The notes beneath the pieces were generated by a model, which searched no databases, had not been told where the DNA came from, and saw only the letters and a list, made by a program, of their open reading frames with translations. From contig NZ_CP076412.1 in the NCBI RefSeq assembly GCF_021173085.1, positions 1,116,001 to 1,180,000 of the forward strand: a stretch of 64,000 nucleotides of DNA, in the 5' to 3' direction. This document shows positions 7,564 through 18,409 of the stretch, in pieces. Positions within the stretch are counted from its first letter, which is position 1. Each line of letters starts with the position of its first letter. The stretch is from Ralstonia wenshanensis (lineage in GTDB: Bacteria; Pseudomonadota; Gammaproteobacteria; Burkholderiales; Burkholderiaceae). Position numbers and translations under genes: made by a program.

Positions 7564-9890
7564 GCATGGATGACGATCTGGGCCGCCAATCGTTGCTGGC
7601 GCTGTTCCATGAAGAAGCGCAGACGCAGACACGTGTGCTGTCCACCGGACTGCTGACGCTGGAGCGTACGCCCGCCGATGCCGCCGCGCTCGAAGCCTGC
7701 ATGCGTGCGGCACATTCGCTCAAGGGCGCGGCGCGCATCGTCGGCCTGCAGGACGGTGTAGACGTTGCACACCGCATGGAAGAGTGGTTCGTGGCAGCGC
7801 AGAACGGCACGCTGGTACTAAGCGCTGCGCATATCGACGTGCTGCTGCGTGGCACCGATCTGCTGCTGCGTGTCGGCCTGCCTGCTACGGGCGGGCAGGT
7901 GCCGCGAGCGGAGGTCGATGCCGTTCTGGCTGCGTTTTCCGCGCCGGAGGGCGCCGCCGTCGCACGCGCAGCTACAACGTTTGCCGAACCGGAGCCCGCC
8001 ACCGAAGACGCCACGCTGCAGGCCGCGATGGCGCTGCTCAATGCCGAGGTGGCGGCGCTCTCCACGCCTGCGGTGCCGCCGCCCGAGCCCGCTGCACCCG
8101 CACCGCAACGTGCGCCCATCGGCAGCACAAGCGATCCGCATCGCATGCTGCGCGTGCGCGCCGACAACCTTGACCGTCTGCTGAGCCTGTCGGGTGAATC
8201 GCTGGTGGAGTCTCGTTGGCTCAAGCCGTTTGGCGAATCGATGTTGCGCGTCAAACGCACGCACCGCGCGGCAGCGCTGGCGCTCGACACGCTTTACGAA
8301 ACGCTGGTCGAGCGGCTCGACCGGCATGCCGACGCCGACATGCACGCTGCGCTGAACGACGTGCGCCAGATGCTCAGCCACATGCAGCAGACGCTGGGCG
8401 AGCACATCGACGATCTCGACCGCTTCGATCGTCGCAGCACACACCTTGCTCAGCAGCTGTACGACGAGGCATTGCAATGCCGCATGCGGCCGTTCGGCGA
8501 TGCGACGCATGCCTATCCGCGCGTGGTGCGCGACCTGGCGCGCTCACTGGGCAAGCAGGTGCGCTTGACCATCGTCGGTGAGGCCACGCAGGTCGATCGA
8601 GACATTCTCGACATGCTTGACGCACCGCTTGGCCACCTCCTGCGCAATGCCGTCGACCATGGCGTGGAAACGCCCGCAACCCGCGAGGCACAAGGCAAGC
8701 CAGCGGAAGCCGGCATCACGCTGGAAGCGCGCCACAGCGCCGGCAAACTGCTGATTACCGTGGCCGATGATGGTGCCGGTATCGACCTGGAGGCGGTGCG
8801 CGCAGCAGTGGTGCGGCGCGGTCTGTCCGATGCCGACACCGCCAGCCGCCTGTCGGATCACGAGTTGCTCGACTTCCTGCTGCTGCCGGGTTTCTCGATG
8901 CGCGAGCAGGTCACGGATGTGTCCGGACGTGGTGTCGGGCTCGATGCCGTGCACGAGATGGTCAAGGCGGTGCGCGGCACCGTCCGCATCCACAACGAGC
9001 CGGGGCACGGCACGCGCTTCATGCTGCAGTTGCCGCTCACGCTGTCCGTCATCCGCAGCCTGCTGGTGGACGTGGGCGGCGAGGCGTATGCGTTTCCGCT
9101 GGCCTACGTGCGGCGCACGCTTGAGCTGGCCCGCACCGAGATCGACATGCTCGAAGGCCAGCAGCATTTCCGATTCGAGGGCCGCCCGACAGGATTGGTG
9201 ACGGCGCACCAGTTGCTCGGTACGCAACCCCCGGGCGAAGCGCGCGAGAGCGTGCCGGTGGTCGTGATTGGCGAGGGCGCTGAGACATACGGCATTGCTG
9301 TCGAGCGCTTCCTGGGTGAGCGCATGCTGGTGGTCCAGCCGCTGGATGCTCGGCTAGGCAAGGTGCGTGATATTGCCGCCGGTGCGCTGATGGAAAACGG
9401 CGATGCGGTGCTGATCGTCGATGTCGACGACCTGCTGCGTTCAGTCGACAAGCTCGTGCGCGGCGGCCAGCTCGACAAGGTCCAGCGCGGGCAGGGCGTG
9501 ACCGTGCAGCAGCGCAAGCATGTGCTGGTGGTGGACGATTCGCTCACGGTGCGTGAGCTGGAACGCAAACTGTTGGAAAAACGCGGCTACGCCGTCACCG
9601 TGGCCGTAGACGGCATGGACGGTTGGAACGCCTTGCGCGGCGCAGACTTCGACCTTGTCGTTACCGACATCGACATGCCGCGCATGGATGGCATCGAACT
9701 GGTCACGCTCATCAAGCGCGACGCCGCGCTCAAGGCGCTGCCCGTGATGGTGGTGTCCTACAAGGACCGCGAGGAAGACCGCCGCCGCGGCCTGGATGCC
9801 GGCGCGGATTACTACCTCGCCAAAGGCAGTTTCCACGATGAAGCGCTGCTCGACGCAGTGCGCGACCTGATTGGAGAAGCGCGGACATGA
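7560..9890 (+). CDS. wspE: WspE, hybrid CheA-type histidine kinase with receiver
   Basis: 776 residues. An HPt domain carries the phospho-accepting His52 in AHSLKGAAR. An Ala/Pro-rich linker follows, then dimerisation and HATPase domains (HLLRNAVDHGVE for the N box, VADDGAGID, GRGVGLDAV), a CheW-like regulatory domain, and a C-terminal receiver with phospho-acceptor Asp703 in VVTDIDMPRMDG. It autophosphorylates in response to WspA and passes phosphate to WspR (output) and WspF (adaptation). Start and stop both overlap the neighbouring genes by four bases. Confidence 0.94.
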   Translation: MSMDDDLGRQSLLALFHEEAQTQTRVLSTGLLTLERTPADAAALEACMRAAHSLKGAARIVGLQDGVDVAHRMEEWFVAAQNGTLVLSAAHIDVLLRGTDLLLRVGLPATGGQVPRAEVDAVLAAFSAPEGAAVARAATTFAEPEPATEDATLQAAMALLNAEVAALSTPAVPPPEPAAPAPQRAPIGSTSDPHRMLRVRADNLDRLLSLSGESLVESRWLKPFGESMLRVKRTHRAAALALDTLYETLVERLDRHADADMHAALNDVRQMLSHMQQTLGEHIDDLDRFDRRSTHLAQQLYDEALQCRMRPFGDATHAYPRVVRDLARSLGKQVRLTIVGEATQVDRDILDMLDAPLGHLLRNAVDHGVETPATREAQGKPAEAGITLEARHSAGKLLITVADDGAGIDLEAVRAAVVRRGLSDADTASRLSDHELLDFLLLPGFSMREQVTDVSGRGVGLDAVHEMVKAVRGTVRIHNEPGHGTRFMLQLPLTLSVIRSLLVDVGGEAYAFPLAYVRRTLELARTEIDMLEGQQHFRFEGRPTGLVTAHQLLGTQPPGEARESVPVVVIGEGAETYGIAVERFLGERMLVVQPLDARLGKVRDIAAGALMENGDAVLIVDVDDLLRSVDKLVRGGQLDKVQRGQGVTVQQRKHVLVVDDSLTVRELERKLLEKRGYAVTVAVDGMDGWNALRGADFDLVVTDIDMPRMDGIELVTLIKRDAALKALPVMVVSYKDREEDRRRGLDAGADYYLAKGSFHDEALLDAVRDLIGEART

Positions 9891-10894
9891 ATATCGGTAT
9901 CGTCAACGATATGCCGCTGGCTGTTGAAGCCATGCGCCGCACGATCGCACGCCGGCCCGAGCACCGCGTGCTGTGGGTGGCGACCGATGGGGCGCAGGCC
10001 GTTGAATTTTGTGCCGCGCAGCCGCCCGACGTGGTGCTGATGGATCTGATCATGCCCCGCTTTGATGGCGTGGAAGCCACCCGACGGATCATGGCGTCGC
10101 GCAACCCGTGCGCGATCCTGGTGGTGACCAGCAGCGTGGGTGCCAACGCGTGGCGCGTGTACGAGGCGATGGGCGCCGGCGCGCTGGACGCCGTGGATAC
10201 GCCCACGCTTGGCGGCGGCGCGGATGCCGAGGCCAACCACCCGTTGCTCACCAAGATCGACCAGATCGGCCGCCTCCTGGATAAACCAGTGGCGCCGAGG
10301 CCGTCTGTGGGCACCCCCGCGCGTGACGGCGCGGTGCCTTTGGTGGCCATCGGCGCCTCTGCCGGTGGGCCCACCGCGCTGGCCGCCGTGCTGGGCAAAC
10401 TTCCAGCGGAGTTTGCCGCGGGCATTGCCGTGGTTCAGCACGTTGACCAGGCCTTCGCAGCCGGGATGGCCGAATGGCTGAACGGCCAGACCGCCCTGAA
10501 GGTGCGCGTGGCCGTGGAAGGCGATCGCCCGCATGCAGGCGAGGTGCTGCTCGCGGCCACCAATGACCACATGCATGTGCTGCCCGGCGGTACCTTCGGC
10601 TACACGCATGAGCCGGCCAGCACGCCCTATCGGCCGTCGGTCGACGTGTTCTTCCACAGCGTGGTCGAGCACTGGCGGGGCAGCGCCATCGGTGTGCTGC
10701 TTACGGGCATGGGCCGGGACGGCGCCATCGGCTTGAAGGCAATGCGCGCCAAGGGTTACCACACCATCGCGCAGGACGCTGCCACCAGCGCGGTGTATGG
10801 CATGCCCAAGGCTGCGGCTGCGCTGGATGCGGCGCGCGCCATCCTGCCGCTTGACCGCATCGCCGACGAACTCATCGCGCTCGTGCGCGCCTGA
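9887..10894 (+). CDS. wspF: WspF, CheB-type methylesterase response regulator
   Basis: 335 residues, the usual WspF length. The N-terminal receiver has Asp53 in VVLMDLIMPRFDG. The C-terminal esterase has the catalytic Ser159 in IGASAGGP, His185 in VVQHVD, and Asp in TGMGRDGA. It removes methyl groups from WspA when phosphorylated by WspE, damping the pathway. Loss of WspF is known in Pseudomonas to lock WspR on and produce wrinkly colonies. The gene looks intact, so the pathway should not be constitutively active. Confidence 0.94.
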   Translation: MNIGIVNDMPLAVEAMRRTIARRPEHRVLWVATDGAQAVEFCAAQPPDVVLMDLIMPRFDGVEATRRIMASRNPCAILVVTSSVGANAWRVYEAMGAGALDAVDTPTLGGGADAEANHPLLTKIDQIGRLLDKPVAPRPSVGTPARDGAVPLVAIGASAGGPTALAAVLGKLPAEFAAGIAVVQHVDQAFAAGMAEWLNGQTALKVRVAVEGDRPHAGEVLLAATNDHMHVLPGGTFGYTHEPASTPYRPSVDVFFHSVVEHWRGSAIGVLLTGMGRDGAIGLKAMRAKGYHTIAQDAATSAVYGMPKAAAALDAARAILPLDRIADELIALVRA

Positions 10895-10947
10895 AGCACG
10901 CACGAGCCATCGCCATGACACACATAACCAGAAACGGGGAGCATCAC

Positions 10948-12060
10948 ATGACCAACCAACCTGAGATTCCGGATCATCCGGATGGAGCTGACCAGAATAA
11001 GCCCATGCCTGCAGCGGAAGCCGCATTGGAGGCCGCACGCGCGCTGTTGCGTACGCCGGCAGCTGCCGATGTACCGGTGATGGTGCTGCTGGTGGACGAT
11101 CAGGCCATCGTGGCCGAGGCCATCCGTCAGGCGCTGAGCAGTGAAGATCGTATTGATTTCCACTACTGCGCGCGCTCCGACGAGGCGATGATCGCCGCCA
11201 TCCAGACGCGCCCCACGGTCATCCTGCAGGACCTGGTGATGCCGGGCACCGACGGTCTGACGCTGGTGCGCGACTATCGCGCCAACCCGGTGCTGCGCGA
11301 CGTGCCGATCATCGTACTGTCGACCAAGGAGGAGCCGGTCATCAAGAGCGCTGCCTTTGCAGCGGGCGCCAACGATTACCTTGTCAAATTGCCCGACCGC
11401 ATCGAATTGCTGGCGCGCATCCGTTACCACTCGCGCTCGTACGTCAACCTGCTGCAGCGTGACGAGGCGTACCGCGCGCTGCGCCAGTCGCAGCAGCAGT
11501 TGCTCGAAGCCAATCTGGAACTGCGCCGCCTGACCAACTCCGATGGCCTGACGGGACTGGCCAACCGCCGCTATCTCGACGAATACCTGAGCGCGGAATG
11601 GCGGCGCGGCGCACGCGAGGGGACGACGTTGTCGTTCCTGATGATCGATGTCGACAACTTCAAGCTCTACAACGATACCTACGGCCATGTGGCCGGGGAC
11701 GAGGTGCTCAAGCGCATCGGCAGCACGGTGGAAGCGTGCCTGGGCCGCCCCGGCGATCTGGCAGCGCGTTTTGGCGGTGAGGAGTTTGCTGTCGTGCTCC
11801 CCGGCAATAGTGCCGAGGGGTTGAAGCTGCTGGCAGAGAAGATCCGCGGTGCGATCGAGACCCTGCGGGTGCCGCACCTGCATTCGTCCACCGGCGACTA
11901 CGTAACGGTCAGCATCGGCGGCGCGCTGGTGCATCCGGTGCACGACGTGCCGACCACCACGCTGATCGAAGCCGCCGACCTTGCGCTGTATCAGGCCAAG
12001 CACGAAGGCAAGAACCGTACGGTGGTCGGCGCGGGTTCACGTGCGGCCCGGGGCGTCTAG
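10948..12060 (+). CDS. wspR: WspR, receiver-GGDEF diguanylate cyclase
   Basis: 370 residues from the ATG at 10948, preceded by GGGGAGC; an earlier in-frame ATG at 10915 lacks a good site. The receiver has phospho-acceptor Asp95 in VILQDLVMPGTDG. The cyclase domain has an intact GGEEF active site (276-280) and an intact product-inhibition site R267-P-G-D270. It makes c-di-GMP from two GTP when phosphorylated by WspE and is the pathway output, promoting biofilm growth. It is the last gene of the operon and converges on a GGDEF-EAL gene 51 bases away. Confidence 0.94.
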   Translation: MTNQPEIPDHPDGADQNKPMPAAEAALEAARALLRTPAAADVPVMVLLVDDQAIVAEAIRQALSSEDRIDFHYCARSDEAMIAAIQTRPTVILQDLVMPGTDGLTLVRDYRANPVLRDVPIIVLSTKEEPVIKSAAFAAGANDYLVKLPDRIELLARIRYHSRSYVNLLQRDEAYRALRQSQQQLLEANLELRRLTNSDGLTGLANRRYLDEYLSAEWRRGAREGTTLSFLMIDVDNFKLYNDTYGHVAGDEVLKRIGSTVEACLGRPGDLAARFGGEEFAVVLPGNSAEGLKLLAEKIRGAIETLRVPHLHSSTGDYVTVSIGGALVHPVHDVPTTTLIEAADLALYQAKHEGKNRTVVGAGSRAARGV

Positions 12061-12111
12061 GTGCTGCAAGCCATGCGGGCCGAATGATCGAAGCGGCGCG
12101 CGCCGTGTTAC

Positions 12112-14781
12112 CTAGGTTTCGGCAAGCTGGCTTTTGGCCACAAAGGCTTCAAACGCGGCGGGCGGCACCGGCGGGCAGAAGAGGTGGCCCTGGCCGTAGT
12201 CACAGCCTGCCGCCACCAGGATCGCCTTCTGCTCCTCGGTCTCAATCCCTTCGGCAATGACCTTGATGCGCAGCGCGTGCGCCATGCTCACGATGGCGCT
12301 GCACAGTGCGATGTCTTTTGGGTCGTGCGCGAGGCTGCGCACGAACGACTGGTCGATCTTGATGTAGTCGATATCAAAGCGCTTCAGGTACGAGAGCGAC
12401 GAATACCCCGTGCCGAAATCGTCGAGTGCGATGTCCACACCCGCGCGCCGGAATTCGTGCAGGTGCTCGATCACCTCCGCGCTGTCGGCCATCAACGAGC
12501 CTTCGGTTATTTCAACGACCAGACTGTGCGGCGGGAGCCCCCGGCGCTCCACCACCTTGGGCCACGATTCGGTGCCCGACTGGTGCGCGCGGAACTCCAG
12601 CGGCGACTTGTTCACCGACACCTGCATCGTGGTGTCGAGCGTGGCCTGCCAGTGCGTGAGCTGGTCCAGCGCCTTGTTCAGCACCCATTTGCCGATCTCG
12701 ACGATCAGCCCGGTGTCCTCGGCCACCGGAATGAAATCTCCCGGATCGATCTCGCCCCGCACGGGGTGGGTCCAGCGGATCAGCGCCTCTGCCTTGTGGA
12801 CCTTGCCCGTGAGCAGATCGACGATGGGCTGGTAGTGCACCGCAAGCTGCCCGTGCGCGAGCGCCACGCGCAAGTCGCTGGTCACGCGCAGGCGTTCCTG
12901 TTCGGCACGCTGCAAGGCCGGGGTAAAGACGGCCCATTGATTGCGCCCCGCGCTCTTGGCCGCAAACATGGCTTGGTCGGCGCGCACGAGCAGCGATTCC
13001 GCGGTGTCGGCGTCGCGCGGGTACAGCGCCACCCCGATGCTGGCCGACACTTCCACGCTTTCCTGGCCAAGCGGCAGCGGTGCGGCAATGCGCGCAAGCA
13101 GGCTGCGAATGATGGGCGTGACCGCCCCGTCATCGGACAGGTCCGGCAGGATGATGGTGAACTCGTCGCCCGCCAGCCGCGCGACCGTATCGGTGCCGCG
13201 CACGATGGCCGAGATGCGCCGGGCAATCTCCTTGAGCAGAACGTCGCCTTGGTCATGGCCGAGCGTGTCGTTCACTTCCTTGAAACGGTCCAGATCGATG
13301 AACAGCAACGCTAGTTGTGTGGACGTCTGACGCGCCCGCGCAATCTCCTGGCGCAGGCGGTTGTAGAACATATGCCGGTTGGGCAGATCGGTGAGCGCAT
13401 CGAAGTTGGCCTGCCGCCAGATGACCTCTTCGGCGCGCTTCTTCTCCGTCATGTCGTGGATGAGCGCAACCCGGCGCGGCTCACCCAGCGTGCTGTCTGC
13501 AAAGGTGTCGATCGTGAGCAGGGCGGGGAACTCGCTGCCGTCCTTGCGGCGGATCAGGTATTCGCCGCTCCACGACCCCTTGGTTGCAACGCCCTCGCGC
13601 ATGGCTTCGATCACGGCCCGCTCGTTGCATTCGGAACGGATGGTGTCGCTGGACTGGCCCTTGAACTCCTGCGCCGAATAGCCCGTGGTGACGGTAAACG
13701 CCGGGTTCACGTCGATCACGCGGCCGTCGAGCGTCATCACCATCATCGCTTCGCTGCTCGATGCATAGACCATGGAGGCCAGGCGCATCTCTTCGATGTG
13801 CCGCTTGCGCTCGGCACCTTGGTGGCGCAGCGTGAAATACAGCAGCGCGAGCAGCAGGGTGGAGCCGGCTGCCTCCACCAGCGAAGTGCGCCGATAGCCG
13901 TCGTAAGGCGCGAGCACCGAGGCCACCGACTCGCCCACCAGGAAGTACAGCCCGATCTCCGGCACATGGTGATAGCCGATGATGCGCTCCACGCCGTCGG
14001 TGCCCGACACCACGCGGTAGTTGCCTGTTCCCAGCGCACCCGGCTTGTTGAACTGCCGGGCGCGCGGCGGCTTTTCGATACCCGCGGTCGGATTGGGCAC
14101 GCGTGCCAGGACCTGCCCTGACTCGCGGATGATCGTGGCAGCCCCGTCCTTGCCAATCGCAAGCGTATTGGCAAAGCTGGCGAACTGTTCCGGGCTGACC
14201 GACACCACCACGACACCGGCAAACTGCCCAGCCCTGAGGATGGGGCGTGTGAACTGGATTGACCACTTTTTCGAGACCTTGCCCTGCACCGGGTCGCTGA
14301 TGAACAGCACGTCACGTCCGCCGGATTCCTTGTGCACGCGAAAGTGCTCGCGCTGGCTCAGGTCGAGGCGTTCTGTCGTGGGGCCGATGCTGGAGTAGAC
14401 CAGCATGCCGTTCTCGTCGATCACGGCCACCTGGAAGGTCAGATCGCGCACGGCTTCCTGCCGCTCGTGGATGACATGCTCGAACACGTCGCGACCCGAC
14501 AGCCAGCTCGCGCGCAGATCGAGCAGGAACTCCGACACGCGCCGCACGCTGCCGAGTGAGTACTCACCAAATGCCCGTGCTTCAACCTGCGTGCGCGCCT
14601 GCGCATCGCGGATCAGCCTGTCGTGCTCCAGGGTGAGCTGATGGAATGTGAACGTCCAGATGAACAGCAAGACCACCGCCGCACCAACATTCAGCGGCGA
14701 CAGCAGCCTCTGCCCCCATCCGTGCCCGGGCGTGTTACCGGTCGTGCCATCAGAAGAAGCCTTCGATTGCTCTGCGGGCAT
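12112..14781 (-). CDS. Membrane PAS-GGDEF-EAL c-di-GMP turnover protein
   Basis: 889 residues from the ATG at 14781. A transmembrane helix near residues 28-46 is followed by a periplasmic Cache-like sensor region, a second helix, a PAS domain (VYASSSEAMMVM, then VNPAFTVTTGYSAQEF), a GGDEF domain and an EAL domain. The cyclase signature is degenerate, AGDEF, although the RxxD inhibitory site (RGTD) is present. The phosphodiesterase motifs look complete: EALIRW, the DDFGTGYSSLSYL loop and KIDQSF. I therefore expect net c-di-GMP phosphodiesterase activity with GGDEF perhaps as a GTP sensor. It is convergent with wspR. Confidence 0.88.
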   Translation of the reverse strand: MPAEQSKASSDGTTGNTPGHGWGQRLLSPLNVGAAVVLLFIWTFTFHQLTLEHDRLIRDAQARTQVEARAFGEYSLGSVRRVSEFLLDLRASWLSGRDVFEHVIHERQEAVRDLTFQVAVIDENGMLVYSSIGPTTERLDLSQREHFRVHKESGGRDVLFISDPVQGKVSKKWSIQFTRPILRAGQFAGVVVVSVSPEQFASFANTLAIGKDGAATIIRESGQVLARVPNPTAGIEKPPRARQFNKPGALGTGNYRVVSGTDGVERIIGYHHVPEIGLYFLVGESVASVLAPYDGYRRTSLVEAAGSTLLLALLYFTLRHQGAERKRHIEEMRLASMVYASSSEAMMVMTLDGRVIDVNPAFTVTTGYSAQEFKGQSSDTIRSECNERAVIEAMREGVATKGSWSGEYLIRRKDGSEFPALLTIDTFADSTLGEPRRVALIHDMTEKKRAEEVIWRQANFDALTDLPNRHMFYNRLRQEIARARQTSTQLALLFIDLDRFKEVNDTLGHDQGDVLLKEIARRISAIVRGTDTVARLAGDEFTIILPDLSDDGAVTPIIRSLLARIAAPLPLGQESVEVSASIGVALYPRDADTAESLLVRADQAMFAAKSAGRNQWAVFTPALQRAEQERLRVTSDLRVALAHGQLAVHYQPIVDLLTGKVHKAEALIRWTHPVRGEIDPGDFIPVAEDTGLIVEIGKWVLNKALDQLTHWQATLDTTMQVSVNKSPLEFRAHQSGTESWPKVVERRGLPPHSLVVEITEGSLMADSAEVIEHLHEFRRAGVDIALDDFGTGYSSLSYLKRFDIDYIKIDQSFVRSLAHDPKDIALCSAIVSMAHALRIKVIAEGIETEEQKAILVAAGCDYGQGHLFCPPVPPAAFEAFVAKSQLAET

Positions 14782-15000
14782 CCCCACTCCAGCGTTTGCG
14801 TGTCCAGTTGTCTCGGGCACGCGCGCAGCGTGCCTGACGTCGGCAATTTTATGTGCCTTCCACTCTATATCGGAGCGAAGCACATGTGTCTTAAGCCGAA
14901 CGGTCAGACCGGCGCATGGATGCGCAATCGTTTGCTTATGGGTGAGCAACCCCGGGCGGCACCCGGGTTGGTGCTTGGGCGCAACGCTTGCCGAGTGAGG

Positions 15001-15027
15001 CGCCGCGCGAACTTGGCTCGCGCGGCG
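15001..15027 (-). terminator. Strong GC hairpin, likely terminator of the fatty-acid operon
   Basis: A perfect 10-bp stem (15001-15010 with 15018-15027) and a 7-base loop lie 10 bases past the FadB-like stop codon. No U-tract follows, so termination may be imperfect or Rho-assisted. A second GC hairpin centred near 14959 follows. Confidence 0.5.
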
Positions 15028-15036
15028 CTGGAGAGG

Positions 15037-17163
15037 TCAGCGTTCGTAAAACGCGGTGCCTTTGTCTGCCATGTCACGCAACAGGGCGGGCGGCGCGAAA
15101 CGGCGGCCGTGCTCTGCAGCCAGCCGGTCGCTCAGCTGGACAAAGGCGCCCACCCCCACGCGATGGATGTGCGACACCGGCCCGCCACGGAATGCAGGGA
15201 ATCCCCAACCGAGCAGCGCACCCACATCGGCATCGCGCGGATCGGTCACCACGCGTTCATCCAGGCAACGTGCGGTTTCTACAGCCTGCACGGTGATGAG
15301 GCGATCGACCAGCGTCTGAACGTCAGGCTGCGCGGCGGCTTTTGGGTATTCGGTCGTCAGCCCGGGCCACAGCGTTTTCTTGCCGCTCTCCGGATAGTCG
15401 TAAAAGCCCTGGCCGGCTTTGCGGCCGATGCGGCCCAGCGCGACCATGCGCTCGGCCACGGCTTCACCCGGGCGCTCGATGTAGGCGACACCCAGGTCGG
15501 CGCGGGTCTGCTGGTTGACCTTGTGGATCAGCTCGCTTGAGACTTCGTCGATCAGCGCAAGCGGCCCCACCGGCATGCCGGCCAGCAGCCCGGCGTTTTC
15601 GATCAGCGCAGGCGCCACGCCTTCGGCGAGCATCGCCAGGCCTTCGAGCACGTAGGTCGAAAACACGCGGCTCGTATAAAAGCCGCGGCTGTCATTGACC
15701 ACGATGGGCGTCATGCCGATGGCCTTGACGTAATCGAGCGCCTGCGCCAGCGTGGCCCGCGTGGTCTGTCGGGCGACGATCACCTCCACCAGCGGCATCT
15801 TGTCGACTGGCGAGAAGAAATGCAGCCCGATGAAGTTGCCCGGCCGCTGGCTTGCTTCGGCCAGCCCCGTGATCGGCAGCGTGGACGTGTTGGACGCGAA
15901 GATGGCATCGGGCGACAGCACGGCCTCGGCCTGGCGCGTGACGTCGGCCTTGATGTCGCGCTGCTCGAACACGGCTTCAACGACGAGGCCCGCGCCATCC
16001 AGGTCGGCGTAGGACGTGGTGGGCTGAATGCGCGCGAGCAGCGCTTCAGCCTGGTCGGCATGCTGGCGGCCGCGCTGTACCTGTTTCTCGACGAGCTTGC
16101 GCGAATAGTCCTTGCCGCGTTCGGCGGCTTCCCGCGTGGTGTCGAGCAGCACGACGGGCAGCCCCGCCTTGGCCGTGACGTAGGCAATGCCCGCGCCCAT
16201 CATGCCGGCACCAAGCACGCCCATCTTGGCGTAGCGCCGCACCGGCACATCGGCCGGGCGCGCGGCCAGCTTGTTGGCGGCGTTCAGGCTGAAGAAAAGG
16301 GTACGGATCATCGCGCGGGCCTCCGGAGACAGCACCGCCTGCACGAAGTAGCGCGCCTCGGTCTTGAGGCCCGTATCGAGATCAGTGATAAGCCCTTCAT
16401 ACACGCACGACAGGATGCTGGCCGCGGCCGGATAGTTGCCGTAGGTTTTCTGCCGCAGCATGGCGTTGGCCGCCGTGAATAGCTGCTGCACGGCGGGGCT
16501 GGCGATGCCGCCCCCGGGCACCTTGTAGCCCTTGATGTCCCACGGCTGCTGCGCGCGGGTCTGGCCTTCGCCCAGCAGCCACGTGCGCGCGGCATCGGCT
16601 TCCTCGCCCGCATTGACGACCGCATCGACAATGCCGAGCTTGAGCGCGTCGGCCGCCTTGATGCGCTTGCCTTCCAGCAGCATCGGCAACGCTTTCTGCA
16701 CACCAATCAAGCGCGGCAGACGCTGCGTGCCGCCGCCACCCGGCAAGAGGCCCAGCGTGACTTCCGGCAGGCCAAAGCGCGCGCGGGCGTTGTCGGCCGC
16801 CACGCGGTAGTGGCAGGCGAGCGCAATCTCCAACCCGCCGCCCAGCGTGGAGCCCGGCAGTGCGGCGGCCACGGGTTTGCCGCAGGTTTCCAGCTTGCGC
16901 AGCATGCGATGCAGCTCGCACGTGCGATCAAACAACGTGGCTGCGTCGTCGCTGGCCTGCAGCCATTCGAGGTCGCCGCCGGCAATGAAATCCGCCTTGG
17001 CCGAGGTGACGAGAATACCCTTGACGCTGGCATCGGCGCATACGCGGTCGATGGCGGCAAAGAAGGCGGCGCAGGTGTCGCCGTTGAGCAAGTTCTGCGC
17101 GCGGCCCGGCCGGTTCCACGTGAGCGTGGCGATGCCGTCGGTGTCGATGGTGATGTCGATCAT
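15037..17163 (-). CDS. Bifunctional enoyl-CoA hydratase / 3-hydroxyacyl-CoA dehydrogenase (FadB/FadJ-like)
   Basis: 708 residues from the ATG at 17163. The N-terminal crotonase domain has the oxyanion and catalytic-Glu segments GSTLGGGLEIALAC and FGLPEVTLGLLPGGGGTQRL. From about residue 310 an NAD-binding dehydrogenase begins with GVLGAGMMGAGIA, followed by the C-terminal 3-hydroxyacyl-CoA dehydrogenase domains. It performs the hydration and second oxidation steps of beta-oxidation. It is the last gene of a three-gene minus-strand operon, 13 bases after the thiolase gene, which would supply the thiolytic step. Confidence 0.93.
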   Translation of the reverse strand: MIDITIDTDGIATLTWNRPGRAQNLLNGDTCAAFFAAIDRVCADASVKGILVTSAKADFIAGGDLEWLQASDDAATLFDRTCELHRMLRKLETCGKPVAAALPGSTLGGGLEIALACHYRVAADNARARFGLPEVTLGLLPGGGGTQRLPRLIGVQKALPMLLEGKRIKAADALKLGIVDAVVNAGEEADAARTWLLGEGQTRAQQPWDIKGYKVPGGGIASPAVQQLFTAANAMLRQKTYGNYPAAASILSCVYEGLITDLDTGLKTEARYFVQAVLSPEARAMIRTLFFSLNAANKLAARPADVPVRRYAKMGVLGAGMMGAGIAYVTAKAGLPVVLLDTTREAAERGKDYSRKLVEKQVQRGRQHADQAEALLARIQPTTSYADLDGAGLVVEAVFEQRDIKADVTRQAEAVLSPDAIFASNTSTLPITGLAEASQRPGNFIGLHFFSPVDKMPLVEVIVARQTTRATLAQALDYVKAIGMTPIVVNDSRGFYTSRVFSTYVLEGLAMLAEGVAPALIENAGLLAGMPVGPLALIDEVSSELIHKVNQQTRADLGVAYIERPGEAVAERMVALGRIGRKAGQGFYDYPESGKKTLWPGLTTEYPKAAAQPDVQTLVDRLITVQAVETARCLDERVVTDPRDADVGALLGWGFPAFRGGPVSHIHRVGVGAFVQLSDRLAAEHGRRFAPPALLRDMADKGTAFYER

Positions 17164-17176
17164 GTCAGCACGCTCC

Positions 17177-18382
<1,206 letters not shown>

Positions 18383-18409
18383 AGCGTTGCGTCCTGAAGG
18401 TCGTGCTCG

